Source of the DNA: an uncultured Fastidiosipila sp.
GTDB lineage: Bacteria > Bacillota > Clostridia > Saccharofermentanales > Fastidiosipilaceae
Assembly (NCBI GenBank): GCA_938014865.1
Contig: CALLQJ010000148.1
Location: forward strand, 1 to 12,085
Reading direction: 5' to 3'
Length of the DNA: 12,085 nt
In this document: positions 1 through 7,148 of the stretch, one piece after another
Numbering within the stretch: the first letter of the stretch is position 1
How the letters are laid out: each line of letters begins with the position of its first letter
Made by a program: the position numbers and the translations under genes
The notes under the pieces: model-generated
Told to the model about the DNA's origin: nothing
Seen by the model: the letters and a program-made list of their open reading frames with translations, nothing else
Database searches by the model: none

Positions 1-38
1 TCGACGATGGGAAGTTTCATTCGCTTTCTTATCGTCGA
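1..38 (+). repeat. Long inverted repeat at window start
   Basis: TCGACGAT at 1-8 is the exact reverse complement of ATCGTCGA at 31-38. The stem can be extended inward to 14/25 with three G-U pairs, leaving a loop of about ten bases. No T-run follows, so it does not look like a finished intrinsic terminator. It may be chance structure within a gene end. The window edge hides whether the stem extends further outward. Confidence 0.4.
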
Positions 39-104
39 CAATTTTAAAATGGATTCGGTTCGGTGATCCTGCTGTTTATCATCAAGAAAATCAAAAAAGT
101 CTGA
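1..104 (+). other. Unresolved 3' end of an upstream gene or non-coding spacer
   Basis: No complete gene is visible here. Frame 3 reads 14 residues to a TAA at 45-47, frame 1 runs to a TGA at 64-66, and frame 2 stays open to a TGA at 158-160. After the TAA, frame 3 reopens and from 63 encodes VILLFIIKKIKKV before a TGA at 102-104. That tail, hydrophobic then lysine-rich, resembles the cytoplasmic end of a membrane protein, but it has no upstream start in frame. Joining it to the hydrophobic residues of frame 2 would need a frameshift. The sequence does not decide which frame is the true gene end. Confidence 0.3.
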
Positions 105-107
105 CGC

Positions 108-175
108 TTGGGCCGGGCGCGTTCTGCCCGGAAGCAGAAAATAAAGAAGCTGAGGCCTGATTTATCAGGCCTCAG
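108..175 (+). repeat. Two-hairpin intergenic element, copy 1
   Basis: Hairpin one pairs CCGGGC (113-118) with GCCCGG (126-131). Hairpin two pairs CTGAGGCCTGA (150-160) with TCAGGCCTCAG (165-175) around a TTTA loop. The ordered blocks TTGGGCCGGGCG (108-119), GCCCGG, GCAG (134-137), AAGCTG (147-152) and TTTATCAGGC (161-170) recur in the same order at 8921-8991. The element sits directly before the terminator at 181-210 and may be part of a compound 3' end structure. Confidence 0.55.
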
Positions 176-180
176 AACAG

Positions 181-210
181 GCGCCGCCCCCGAAAGCGGC
201 GTCTTTTTTT
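181..210 (+). terminator. Rho-independent terminator upstream of gdhA
   Basis: CGCCGC (182-187) pairs with GCGGCG (196-201), extended by a G-T wobble (181/202), around an eight-base loop. TC and seven T residues follow (202-210). This is a textbook intrinsic terminator. It ends transcription from upstream and separates gdhA from its left neighbour. Confidence 0.85.
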
Positions 211-260
211 AGGAAAGTTCCCGGAGCGTTAATTTTCTTCATTCTTTTTGAGTTTGCGGT

Positions 261-289
261 TTGCGCCAAAAGATCAGCTGATGTACATT
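261..289 (+). promoter_or_regulatory. Weak candidate promoter for gdhA with a palindrome in the spacer
   Basis: Because a terminator lies at 181-210, gdhA needs a promoter between about 211 and 300. The best pair I can find is TTGCGC (261-266) and TACATT (284-289), 17 bases apart; both boxes match the sigma-A consensus only partly. A perfect ten-base palindrome, ATCAGCTGAT (273-282), falls in the spacer, followed by TGTA-N4-TACA (282-293). A repressor could bind there, but no factor is identified. Confidence 0.3.
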
Positions 290-314
290 TACACTTGCTG
301 AATAGGAGGCTCAA

Positions 315-1661
315 ATGGCTGTTAATACTTATATAGAAAAGGTTTTGGACGAGGTTCGGCAGCGTGATAAAAATCAGCCGGAATTCTGCCAGGCAGCAGA
401 AGAGGTCCTGCTGAGTCTGTCCCCGGTTATTGATGCCCATCCGGAATTTCAGGATGCGGCCTTATTGGAACGTTTGACGGAACCGGAACGGCAGATTGCC
501 TTTCGCGTAACCTGGGAAGATGATCAGGGCAAAGTGCACGTGAACCGCGGTTACCGCATTCAGTTTAATTCTGCGATCGGTCCTTATAAAGGCGGCATCC
601 GCTTCCATCCGACCGTTACCCCTTCGGTGCTGAAGTTTTTGGGTTTTGAGCAATGCTTTAAAAATGCCCTGACCGGTCTTCCGATGGGCGGCGGCAAAGG
701 CGGGGCGGATTTTAATCCGCGAGGCCGCAGCGAGCGGGAAATCATGCGTTTCTGCCAGGCGTTTATGACGGAGCTTTACCGGCACATCGGACAGTTTACC
801 GATATTCCTGCCGGGGATATCGGCGTCGGTGCCCGGGAAGTCGGCTATATGTACGGCCAGTACCGGCGCATTGTGAATCAGTCGGGGCTCGGCGTATTGA
901 CCGGCAAGGGCATTCCTTACGGCGGTTCTCTCGGCCGGACGGAAGCGACCGGCTACGGCGTCTGCTATTTTGCCCGGGAAATGCTGCGGGAGAAAGGCGA
1001 GAGCTTTGAGGATATGAAAGTCTGCATTTCGGGAGCCGGCAACCTGGCGGTCCACGCAGCGGAAAAGGCGGAGGCGCTGGGGGCAAAGGTCCTGACGCTT
1101 TCGGATTCCGACGGCTTTGTCTATGACCCGGACGGGATTGACGTAGAGTATGTAAAAGAGCTCAAGTTCGTAAGGCGCGGCCGGATCAGCGAGTACACGA
1201 AAGATCACCCGAATGCGACGTACCGGGCCGGGGAAAAACCTTGGTCGGTGCCCTGTGATCTGGCGATTCCGGGGGCGACGCAGAACGAATTGACTTTAGA
1301 GGATGCAAAAAATCTGCATAAGAACGGCTGCCGCTATCTGGTGGAAGGCGCGAATATGCCGAGCACGCTCGACGCGACGGAATACCTGATCAAGAACGGT
1401 ATTTTCTTTGCCCCGGGCAAGGCGGCCAATGCCGGCGGCGTATCTGTTTCGGGTCTCGAAATGACGCAGAACTCCATGCGTCTGTCCTGGGGATTTGACG
1501 AAGTGGATGCGAAGCTTCAGACGATTATGCAATCGATTTATCATTCGGCCAAGCAGGCGGCAGAGCGGTATACGGGCGACAAAGAAAATCTTTTGAGCGG
1601 CGCCAATATTGCCGGTTTCCTGCGCGTAGCCGAAGCGATGATGGCCCAGGGACTGAACTGA
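315..1661 (+). CDS. gdhA: NADP-type glutamate dehydrogenase
   Basis: This enzyme catalyses reversible reductive amination of 2-oxoglutarate with ammonium to glutamate in the cytoplasm. The 448 residues match the usual length of the bacterial hexameric small-subunit family. The substrate domain carries YKGGIRFHP, FKNALTGLPMGGGKGG and DIPAGDIGVGARE. By comparison with the Clostridium symbiosum enzyme, Lys128 is the catalytic lysine, Lys116 a substrate-binding lysine and Asp168 the catalytic aspartate. The nucleotide domain has GAGNLAVHAAEK followed by LSDSDG; an acidic residue with serines at this place is typical of NADP(H)-preferring members such as the E. coli enzyme, whereas the NAD-specific clostridial enzyme has a Gly-Pro there. 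The start is fixed by AGGAGG at 304-309, five bases before ATG. It is a single-gene unit between two terminators, probably for ammonium assimilation and unrelated to the sugar locus downstream. Confidence 0.97.
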   Translation: MAVNTYIEKVLDEVRQRDKNQPEFCQAAEEVLLSLSPVIDAHPEFQDAALLERLTEPERQIAFRVTWEDDQGKVHVNRGYRIQFNSAIGPYKGGIRFHPTVTPSVLKFLGFEQCFKNALTGLPMGGGKGGADFNPRGRSEREIMRFCQAFMTELYRHIGQFTDIPAGDIGVGAREVGYMYGQYRRIVNQSGLGVLTGKGIPYGGSLGRTEATGYGVCYFAREMLREKGESFEDMKVCISGAGNLAVHAAEKAEALGAKVLTLSDSDGFVYDPDGIDVEYVKELKFVRRGRISEYTKDHPNATYRAGEKPWSVPCDLAIPGATQNELTLEDAKNLHKNGCRYLVEGANMPSTLDATEYLIKNGIFFAPGKAANAGGVSVSGLEMTQNSMRLSWGFDEVDAKLQTIMQSIYHSAKQAAERYTGDKENLLSGANIAGFLRVAEAMMAQGLN

Positions 1662-1701
1662 AAAATCCCGCGAACTTAAACACAATGTAAATAAAGAGGA
1701 G

Positions 1702-1735
1702 AAGAACGGCTTTTTGCAGGCCGTTCTTTTTCTTT
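1702..1735 (+). terminator. Rho-independent terminator of gdhA
   Basis: AAGAACGGC (1702-1710) pairs perfectly with GCCGTTCTT (1720-1728) around a nine-base loop, and a T-rich tract runs to 1735. It lies about 40 bases after the gdhA stop codon and closes that unit before the two-component genes. Confidence 0.9.
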
Positions 1736-1756
1736 AAAATGACTTTAGGTTATAAT
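1728..1756 (+). promoter_or_regulatory. Candidate promoter of the two-component/sugar locus
   Basis: A perfect TATAAT lies at 1751-1756. The sequence 17 bases upstream, TTTTCT (1728-1733), is a poor -35 box and overlaps the T-tract of the gdhA terminator. A strong -10 with a poor -35 fits a weak or activator-dependent promoter. The implied leader to the ATG at 1803 is about 40 bases. Confidence 0.5.
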
Positions 1757-1802
1757 CAAACTTAGTGTTTTTTAATAACTTGTGAAAGCTTAGCGGGACA
1801 TC

Positions 1803-3602
1803 ATGAAAATCAAAAGCAAATTACTCATCCTTTATTTAGTCGGAGGCTTGCTGCCCCTGCTCATTTTTGGTTTTGTTCTGATCCGCAGCTGGGAGCGCTC
1901 GTTTATTACTCAGGCCAAGGAAAATGATGCGTCGAATGTGATGACCGCCGAACAGCGGATGAGTGAGTTTATGAACAGCGTGACCATGGCTTCGCGCTAT
2001 TTTATTTTTGATCCCGAACTCGAACATCTGGCGACCCATGAGTATCAAAGCTATGTTGAACTGGCCAATGACTACAATCAATACAAGAATTTTTCCAAAT
2101 ACGGTTCCCTGTATTCGGATCAGGTGAATTCTTTTTCCATGTACTTTAATAATCCGACGATCCGCAGCAATGCGGATTTTGTCTACGCGGATGAAAAGGT
2201 CCGGGCAGAGGACTGGTATCAGACGGTGTTTTCCGACGGGGCTATTATTCACTGGCTGATTGTGCCGCGTCTTCCTTCCGGTGAAGAAAGTTTGGCGCTG
2301 ACCCGGAAAATTTCCCTGCGCAGCGGCCGTCTTTTAGGTGTGCTGGTCATCCATATCCGCGAAGCACAGATAGAAGAAATCTTAGACAGCCTCAACGGTT
2401 CCTCTTTTCTGATTGATGAAAACGGGAAGCTTCTGATCAGCGGGACAAAGGGGGCGCCGGGCTTTGCTCAGCTGCGGGACGCTCTCGCGGAAGAAGAGCT
2501 TGCGCATATTAAAGAAAAGCATGCCCTTCCTTCGGGTGCCTACCAGCTGACGGTAGAAATCGGGGCGGAGGAATATCTGATGACGGGGATGCAGCTTCGG
2601 TCTGAGAAGTACCCTTTGAGCCAGAATCTGGACATTGTGACCTTGCATCCTTACAAAACAATTCTTGATGAAACGAATCGGCAGAGCCGGAATTATTATA
2701 TTATTCTGACGGCCAGTGCCGTTCTTTCTTTCGGCTTAATTGCCTTTTTCAGTTCCGGTTTCTCGAACCGCATCCGGCGTTTCCGGACCGCCATCGAGCA
2801 GACGGCGGAGGGGGAATACGGCTTCCGGCATAAGCTGAAAGGCAATGATGAAATTTCCGAACTTTATAACCACTTGGGCAATATCATTCACCGCATGCAG
2901 ACGATGAATCAGCAGATTCAGGAAGAACGCCTCAAGTCCGAAAAGCTCCGGACGGCGCAGCGGGAAGCCGAGCTGAAGATGCTGACCATGCAGATCAACC
3001 CGCATTTCCTATATAATACATTAGAAACCATCCGGATGAAGGCCAGGATTGAAAAAGAATATGAGATCGAAGACATCGTCAAGCGTCTCGCCAAACTGCT
3101 GCGCTATACGCTTGAAGTAGGGGACAAAGATGTGCCGCTCCGCCGCGAAACGGAAGCGGTTGAGGCGTATCTTCATATTCAGGAACATCGCCTCGGGAAT
3201 CGTTTTGAAAGTGAAATCATTCTGCCCGAAGAACTGGCCGGCTGTCCGGTGATGCCGCTGCTGATTCAGCCTTTGGCGGAAAATGCCATGATCCATGCGC
3301 TGGAAGGAAAGTCCGGGCACGGCAGGCTGCTGATCAAAGCGGAGCGACAAGCGGACGATCTTCATATCTTAGTTGCGGACAACGGGCCCGGTATCCCGGC
3401 CGCAAAATTAAAGCAATTGCAGCAAGCATTAAATGAGCAGGCCGAAGACGGTGTGCATATCGGTTTACGCAATGTGCATCAGCGTCTCGTCCTGCGTTAC
3501 GGAGAAGCCTACGGGCTCAGGATAGAAAGTACAGAGGGGAAGGGCTGTCGCATGCATCTGACGATGCCCTTTGCAGAGCAAAACAACGAGGAGGAGCGCT
3601 GA
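1803..3602 (+). CDS. YesM-type membrane sensor histidine kinase
   Basis: This is the sensor of a two-component system that detects an extracellular signal, in this family usually related to glycan availability, and phosphorylates the partner regulator encoded next. A first membrane helix spans about residues 7-27, a large extracellular sensing region about 28-295, and a second helix about 298-319. A HAMP-like linker and a charged coiled coil (about 365-398) follow. The His_kinase motif INPHFLYNTLE puts the phospho-accepting histidine at 401. The ATP-binding domain shows the N box around Asn494, DNGPGIP from 526 and a later IGLRNVHQRL. At 599 residues it has the family's normal length. The start codon has only a poor upstream GCGGGA-like site, suggesting low expression. 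Its last base is shared with the start of the regulator gene, so the pair is translationally coupled. The ligand cannot be read from the sequence; xyloglucan fragments are inferred from the neighbours. Confidence 0.93.
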   Translation: MKIKSKLLILYLVGGLLPLLIFGFVLIRSWERSFITQAKENDASNVMTAEQRMSEFMNSVTMASRYFIFDPELEHLATHEYQSYVELANDYNQYKNFSKYGSLYSDQVNSFSMYFNNPTIRSNADFVYADEKVRAEDWYQTVFSDGAIIHWLIVPRLPSGEESLALTRKISLRSGRLLGVLVIHIREAQIEEILDSLNGSSFLIDENGKLLISGTKGAPGFAQLRDALAEEELAHIKEKHALPSGAYQLTVEIGAEEYLMTGMQLRSEKYPLSQNLDIVTLHPYKTILDETNRQSRNYYIILTASAVLSFGLIAFFSSGFSNRIRRFRTAIEQTAEGEYGFRHKLKGNDEISELYNHLGNIIHRMQTMNQQIQEERLKSEKLRTAQREAELKMLTMQINPHFLYNTLETIRMKARIEKEYEIEDIVKRLAKLLRYTLEVGDKDVPLRRETEAVEAYLHIQEHRLGNRFESEIILPEELAGCPVMPLLIQPLAENAMIHALEGKSGHGRLLIKAERQADDLHILVADNGPGIPAAKLKQLQQALNEQAEDGVHIGLRNVHQRLVLRYGEAYGLRIESTEGKGCRMHLTMPFAEQNNEEER

Positions 3603-5122
3603 TGTTTACCTACGCCGTTATTGATGATGAGAAAATGATTCGTCTGGGCATTCCCGCACTGATGGAATGGGAAGACGAAGGATTTACTCTGATCGGCACG
3701 GCGCCGGACGGGGCCGAAGGGCTGAAGCTTGTTTTGAAAAAACAGCCGGACCTGGTCCTGGCGGATATCCGCATGCCCGGCTTAAATGGTCTGGAGCTGA
3801 TTAAAAAGGCGAAAGATGCAGGGTTTAACGGCTATTTCATTATTCTTACCGCTTATTCACAGTTTGAATACGCCAAAACCGCCATCAAGCAAGGGGTCGA
3901 TGCCTATCTTTTGAAACCGATAGATGAAGACGAGCTTTTGCTGACCGTGCGGGAGATCCGGGAAAAACTGGAAGTCCGGGAAAATTTAGAAGCGAGCGTG
4001 TCCGAACTTGAACGCATGCGCCTGGAAGACGGGCTGCGTGCCTCGCTTCTGAAAAATCCTCTGCCGGATCCTACGATGGCCCATGATCTGGAGCGCTATT
4101 TCAAAAAGCAAGGCGGCGAAGCCTTTGTCGTACTGATCAAAGACACAATGACCCAGCCCGGAGATTCACGCGAGGCCTTTAAAGAAGAAGTCGAACGCAA
4201 AAGACCTTTGGCCGAAGAGCCCTGCCTGAATTTCATGCTGGACGGCATCTACGTCATCATCGTATTCAGTTCGGAAGAAGAACGCATAGCTGCGAGGCTT
4301 CGTACCTTTTTATCCGGGCGTCCCTGGGGGGATAATTTCCATGTGGCCATGGGCTTTTCGGTAAACGCCTGGGAAAACCTCTCGTACTCTTATGAAGTGG
4401 CGGAATATCTTCTGCAGCGCAGTTTTCTTTTTGAACCCGACGAGCTGATCAGCTATAAGTCGCTTCATCATGCGCAGGAAGAATGGCAGGCCCCGTCTTT
4501 TGATAAAATTCCGGAAATTCTCCGCTTCGGCGGAAAAGAAGATTTCCTGCAGTATGTCTCGGCTTGTGCGGCCGGCGCGAGAAAAGCCCTTGCCTCCGAG
4601 GAGGAAATCAAAAGCTATCTCCGGCAGCTCAGTGATCATCTGCTGCAGGATCCGGCCCTGGACCATGAGATTATCCGGAGACGGCGGCAGAAAGTCTTTG
4701 ACTCGCCGTCCCTGGAAGCCTGCTGCCGGAATATCTACGGCTGCCTTGAGATCTTAAAAGAAAATATAAAGGATCCGAGACAAGGTGAGTACGAATATTC
4801 CCTGCCGGTGGAAAAATGCCTCTTTTATATCCGCAATTATTACCGCGATGACATCAGCCTCGAAAGCTGTGCCGAACGCTATCATTACAACGCCAACTAC
4901 CTCGGCCGGATTTTCCGGAAAGAGTACGGGCACAGTTTCGCCAAAGAACTTGAGCACTACCGCCTGGACCGGGCCGCAGAGCTTCTGGAATGCAGTGATG
5001 CCAAGGTCTATGAGATTGCGGAGGCGGTCGGCTTCACGAACATGGATACTTTTTACGAGAAATTCCGAAAACGATTTAGAAAAACGCCGAAAAACTATCA
5101 AAAGTACAAAAAACAAGGGTAA
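3602..5122 (+). CDS. YesN-type response regulator with AraC DNA-binding domain
   Basis: This is the cytoplasmic partner of the preceding kinase and probable activator of the transporter and hydrolase genes. The N-terminal receiver domain (about 1-120) has the acidic pair Asp8/Asp9, the phosphorylation site Asp55 in LADIRMPG, Thr83 and Lys105 in LLKPID. A middle region (about 120-395) shows no motif I recognise and probably serves as a linker or dimerisation part, as is common in this family. The C-terminal 100 residues form an AraC-type domain with two helix-turn-helix units, SLESCAERYHYNANYLGRIF and the second around KVYEIAEAVGFTNMDTFYEK. The length of 506 residues is typical. The ATG overlaps the kinase stop by one base (TGATG), with GAGGAGG a few bases upstream, indicating coupled synthesis of both partners. 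Confidence 0.94.
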   Translation: MFTYAVIDDEKMIRLGIPALMEWEDEGFTLIGTAPDGAEGLKLVLKKQPDLVLADIRMPGLNGLELIKKAKDAGFNGYFIILTAYSQFEYAKTAIKQGVDAYLLKPIDEDELLLTVREIREKLEVRENLEASVSELERMRLEDGLRASLLKNPLPDPTMAHDLERYFKKQGGEAFVVLIKDTMTQPGDSREAFKEEVERKRPLAEEPCLNFMLDGIYVIIVFSSEEERIAARLRTFLSGRPWGDNFHVAMGFSVNAWENLSYSYEVAEYLLQRSFLFEPDELISYKSLHHAQEEWQAPSFDKIPEILRFGGKEDFLQYVSACAAGARKALASEEEIKSYLRQLSDHLLQDPALDHEIIRRRRQKVFDSPSLEACCRNIYGCLEILKENIKDPRQGEYEYSLPVEKCLFYIRNYYRDDISLESCAERYHYNANYLGRIFRKEYGHSFAKELEHYRLDRAAELLECSDAKVYEIAEAVGFTNMDTFYEKFRKRFRKTPKNYQKYKKQG

Positions 5123-5141
5123 AGAGGACAGAAAATAAGGA

Positions 5142-5170
5142 TTGTTGCCTGCCCGGCCTCCCCGTACACT
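5142..5170 (+). promoter_or_regulatory. Candidate internal promoter before the permease genes
   Basis: TTGTTG (5142-5147) and TACACT (5165-5170) are separated by 17 bases. The match to consensus is partial, but the pair sits in the only gap between regulator and transporter genes. A transcript beginning about seven bases after the -10 would have a leader of about 20 bases and would lack the anti-SD arm described at 5157-5161. Activation by the response regulator is plausible but not shown. Confidence 0.35.
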
Positions 5171-5187
5171 GGTAATGTATTCGGAGG
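5157..5187 (+). promoter_or_regulatory. Hairpin that can mask the permease ribosome binding site
   Basis: CCTCC (5157-5161) is fully complementary to the Shine-Dalgarno sequence GGAGG (5183-5187) of the first permease gene. Inside, GTACA (5164-5168) can pair with TGTAT (5176-5180) using one G-T pair, leaving a seven-base loop and a small internal loop. In transcripts reading through from the regulator gene this would hide the ribosome binding site. Confidence 0.45.
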
Positions 5188-5195
5188 TAAACGGA

Positions 5196-6119
5196 ATGGC
5201 AAGTCAAACAAAAAAGAGAAAACTGTCCTGGAAGCTGGTGTGGAAGCAGCGCTATCTTATGCTGATGTCGCTGCCCTTCCTCGTCTGGCTGATCATCTTT
5301 AAATATATTCCGCTCTGGGGCTGGACAATGGCCTTTCAGGAGGTCAAGCCCGCCTCTTTTGCGCTCTCTTTCTTTGAGCGTAAATTTGTCGGTTTCGATA
5401 ATTTCATCAAAGCATTTAATGACCGTATCTTCGGGCAGACGCTGAGAAATACCCTGGCCTTAAGTGCCCTGGGCATCGTTTTTCAGACGCTGGCCTCGGT
5501 CAGCCTGGCCGTTATTTTGAATGAAATCCGCCTGCCGCGTCTCAAGAAGATTACGCAAACGGTTTCGTACCTCCCGCACTTCGTGTCCTGGGTCATTATT
5601 GCCAGTATTGCAAAAATGATGCTCAACGACGGCGGGATCGTTGATGAGCTTTTCGGCCGGCGCCTCGGACTGATGTCCACGAATTCCCCCGTTTTCTGGG
5701 GTACGGTTACCTTCATTAATATTTGGAAAGAAGTCGGCTGGGATGCCATCATCTATCTTTCCGCCATGGCGGGTCTCGATCCGGGACTCTACGAGGCGGC
5801 ACAGATTGACGGCGCCGGGCGTTTTCAGAGAATCTGGCATATCACCCTTCCCGGCATTCGTCCGACCATTATTGTCATCGTCATCATGAGCATCGGCGGT
5901 GTCCTCAATGTCGGCATGGAGCGGCAGATGCTCCTGTCGAACGCCCTGGTCCAGGACCATGCAATGGTCTTCTCCTGGTTTGCGTATGTCCGCGGCATCG
6001 GCAATAACAATTACGGCCTCGGCACGGCAATCGGGATGTTCCAGTCTCTGGTCGGCATCATTCTGCTGGCTTTGGCAAACCGCTTTGCCAAAGCGGTCGG
6101 CGAAACGGCATTGATTTAA
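5196..6119 (+). CDS. ABC sugar importer permease, LplB/YteP type
   Basis: This is the first of two membrane subunits of a carbohydrate ABC importer. The chosen ATG gives 307 residues beginning MASQTKKRKL. It is preceded by GGAGG at 5183-5187 with eight bases of spacing, and the product has the family's usual basic N-terminus. An upstream in-frame TTG at 5142 would add 18 unconvincing residues and has no ribosome binding site. The first membrane helix lies at about 20-43 and further hydrophobic segments follow, in line with six helices for the family. The cytoplasmic EAA loop starts at Glu200 (EAAQIDGAGRFQRIW) and docks on the ATPase. The second permease gene begins 12 bases after the stop. 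No ATPase gene is present in the window, as usual for this transporter group, which relies on a shared MsmX-like ATPase. Confidence 0.93.
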   Translation: MASQTKKRKLSWKLVWKQRYLMLMSLPFLVWLIIFKYIPLWGWTMAFQEVKPASFALSFFERKFVGFDNFIKAFNDRIFGQTLRNTLALSALGIVFQTLASVSLAVILNEIRLPRLKKITQTVSYLPHFVSWVIIASIAKMMLNDGGIVDELFGRRLGLMSTNSPVFWGTVTFINIWKEVGWDAIIYLSAMAGLDPGLYEAAQIDGAGRFQRIWHITLPGIRPTIIVIVIMSIGGVLNVGMERQMLLSNALVQDHAMVFSWFAYVRGIGNNNYGLGTAIGMFQSLVGIILLALANRFAKAVGETALI

Positions 6120-6131
6120 GGGGGATATGAA

Positions 6132-7040
6132 ATGAGTGCAAAAATGAAGCATAGAGAAAAGAAAGATGCCCTGCATCGGGTCATGCCGGCCGATATCGTT
6201 TTGGCCGTGGTCTGCCTGATCATTATGATCGTCACGCTCTACCCGTTCCTGAACGTCCTCGCGATTTCTTTTAATGATCCGATGGACACCATGAGAAACA
6301 TCAACTTTCTCATCCCGCGTGAGTTTACGCTTTATAACTACAGCTATCTCTTCCGGGAGAAAAATCTTTTCGAACCCTTCCTGATGTCCGTTGCGCGTAC
6401 CGTCATCGGAACCGTTACGGGCCTGATCTGCTCGGCGATGCTCGCCTATACCCTGAGCCGGAAAGATTATTTTCTCGTCAAGCCCTTATCCGTACTTTTC
6501 ATCATTACGATGTACGTCAGCGGCGGGCTCGTGCCCGAGTACCTGCTGATCATGCGGACCTTGGGTCTGGGCGGAAAGTTTATCGTCTATATCCTGCCCG
6601 GTCTGATTTCGGTCTGGAATGTGATCTTGCTGCGTTCTTATATGGACGGACTGCCGCCTGCACTGCAGGAAGCCGCCATGATCGACGGGGCCAATGACTT
6701 CGTCATCTGGTGGAAAGTGGTGCTCCCTTTATGCACGCCGGTCCTGGCGACCGTTGCCCTTTTTATTGCCGTCGGGCAGTGGAACAGCTTTATGGATACC
6801 TATCTTTACGCGAAGGACCTGCCCACCTTGCAGTACATCCTCTATGAAATTACTTCAAAAGCGCAGATGCGCATCGATGTGCATTCTTCGCAGGCGGCCG
6901 AACAGATGAAAAATGCGGTCTCGCCCTTGTCCCTCCGGATGGCGGTGACGATCGTGGCGACCGTCCCGATCCTGGTGGTGTACCCCTTCCTGCAGAAGTA
7001 CTTTGTAGGCGGCATCACCCTCGGTGCGGTCAAGACCTGA
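6132..7040 (+). CDS. ABC sugar importer permease, YtcP/AraQ type
   Basis: This is the second membrane subunit of the importer, expected to form a heterodimer with the preceding permease. The 302 residues start MSAKMKHREK and continue into the first hydrophobic helix (about 20-40). The EAA loop starts at Glu180 (EAAMIDGANDFVIWWKVVLP). The C-terminus, YFVGGITLGAVKT, is the characteristic ending of this subfamily. The start is supported by AAGGGGG at 6118-6124, seven bases upstream, and overlaps the stop region of the previous gene, so the two subunits are probably co-translated in equal amounts. The family transports oligosaccharides; the actual sugar is inferred from the GH31 and GH3 genes that follow. 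Confidence 0.94.
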   Translation: MSAKMKHREKKDALHRVMPADIVLAVVCLIIMIVTLYPFLNVLAISFNDPMDTMRNINFLIPREFTLYNYSYLFREKNLFEPFLMSVARTVIGTVTGLICSAMLAYTLSRKDYFLVKPLSVLFIITMYVSGGLVPEYLLIMRTLGLGGKFIVYILPGLISVWNVILLRSYMDGLPPALQEAAMIDGANDFVIWWKVVLPLCTPVLATVALFIAVGQWNSFMDTYLYAKDLPTLQYILYEITSKAQMRIDVHSSQAAEQMKNAVSPLSLRMAVTIVATVPILVVYPFLQKYFVGGITLGAVKT

Positions 7041-7051
7041 TGCAGCTTTTA

Positions 7052-7124
7052 AATAAACATTTTATTGCGTATCGTCCTTCGGCTCCGGCCGAAGTGTCAA
7101 TAAATACATTCAGGGAATGCCCTG
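7052..7124 (+). promoter_or_regulatory. Hairpin cluster between permease and binding-protein genes
   Basis: The 108-base gap contains three short hairpins: AATAAA/TTTATT (7052-7066), a stable CTTCGGC/GCCGAAG stem closing a TCCG tetraloop (7077-7094), and CAGGG/CCCTG (7111-7124). None is followed by a T-run, so they are not terminators. The tetraloop C(UCCG)G belongs to the very stable UNCG class. Such structures ahead of a binding-protein gene often protect or delimit its mRNA segment, which would allow more binding protein than permease. Confidence 0.5.
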
Positions 7125-7148
7125 TATGAAAGGAAGAGGAGAACAGAT

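Noticed and set aside
277..293. GlnR/TnrA-like nitrogen-control box upstream of gdhA (minus strand TGTAA half-site)
   Set aside because: Only the first half matches TGTNA; the second half should be TNACA but reads TCAGC.
462..1208. Open minus-strand frame opposite gdhA
   Set aside because: It is fully inside a highly conserved enzyme gene and has no recognisable product; a shadow frame.
2414..2429. Catabolite-responsive (cre)-like sequence TGAAAACGGGAAGC
   Set aside because: It is inside the kinase coding region, deviates from the consensus at a conserved W position, and no similar site stands near a promoter.
5142..5195. TTG start giving the first permease 18 extra residues
   Set aside because: There is no ribosome binding site before it, and the extra residues look like translated spacer. 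The ATG at 5196 has GGAGG at good spacing and a normal family N-terminus.
6127..6135. Two-codon frame ATG AAA TGA overlapping the start of the second permease gene
   Set aside because: It is probably chance in an A-rich start region; the ribosome binding site spacing suits the permease ATG better.
7041..7148. Riboswitch or separate promoter in the gap before the binding-protein gene
   Set aside because: No known aptamer core is recognisable, the gap is only 108 bases, and no convincing -35/-10 pair was found; the hairpins fit an mRNA-processing region better.
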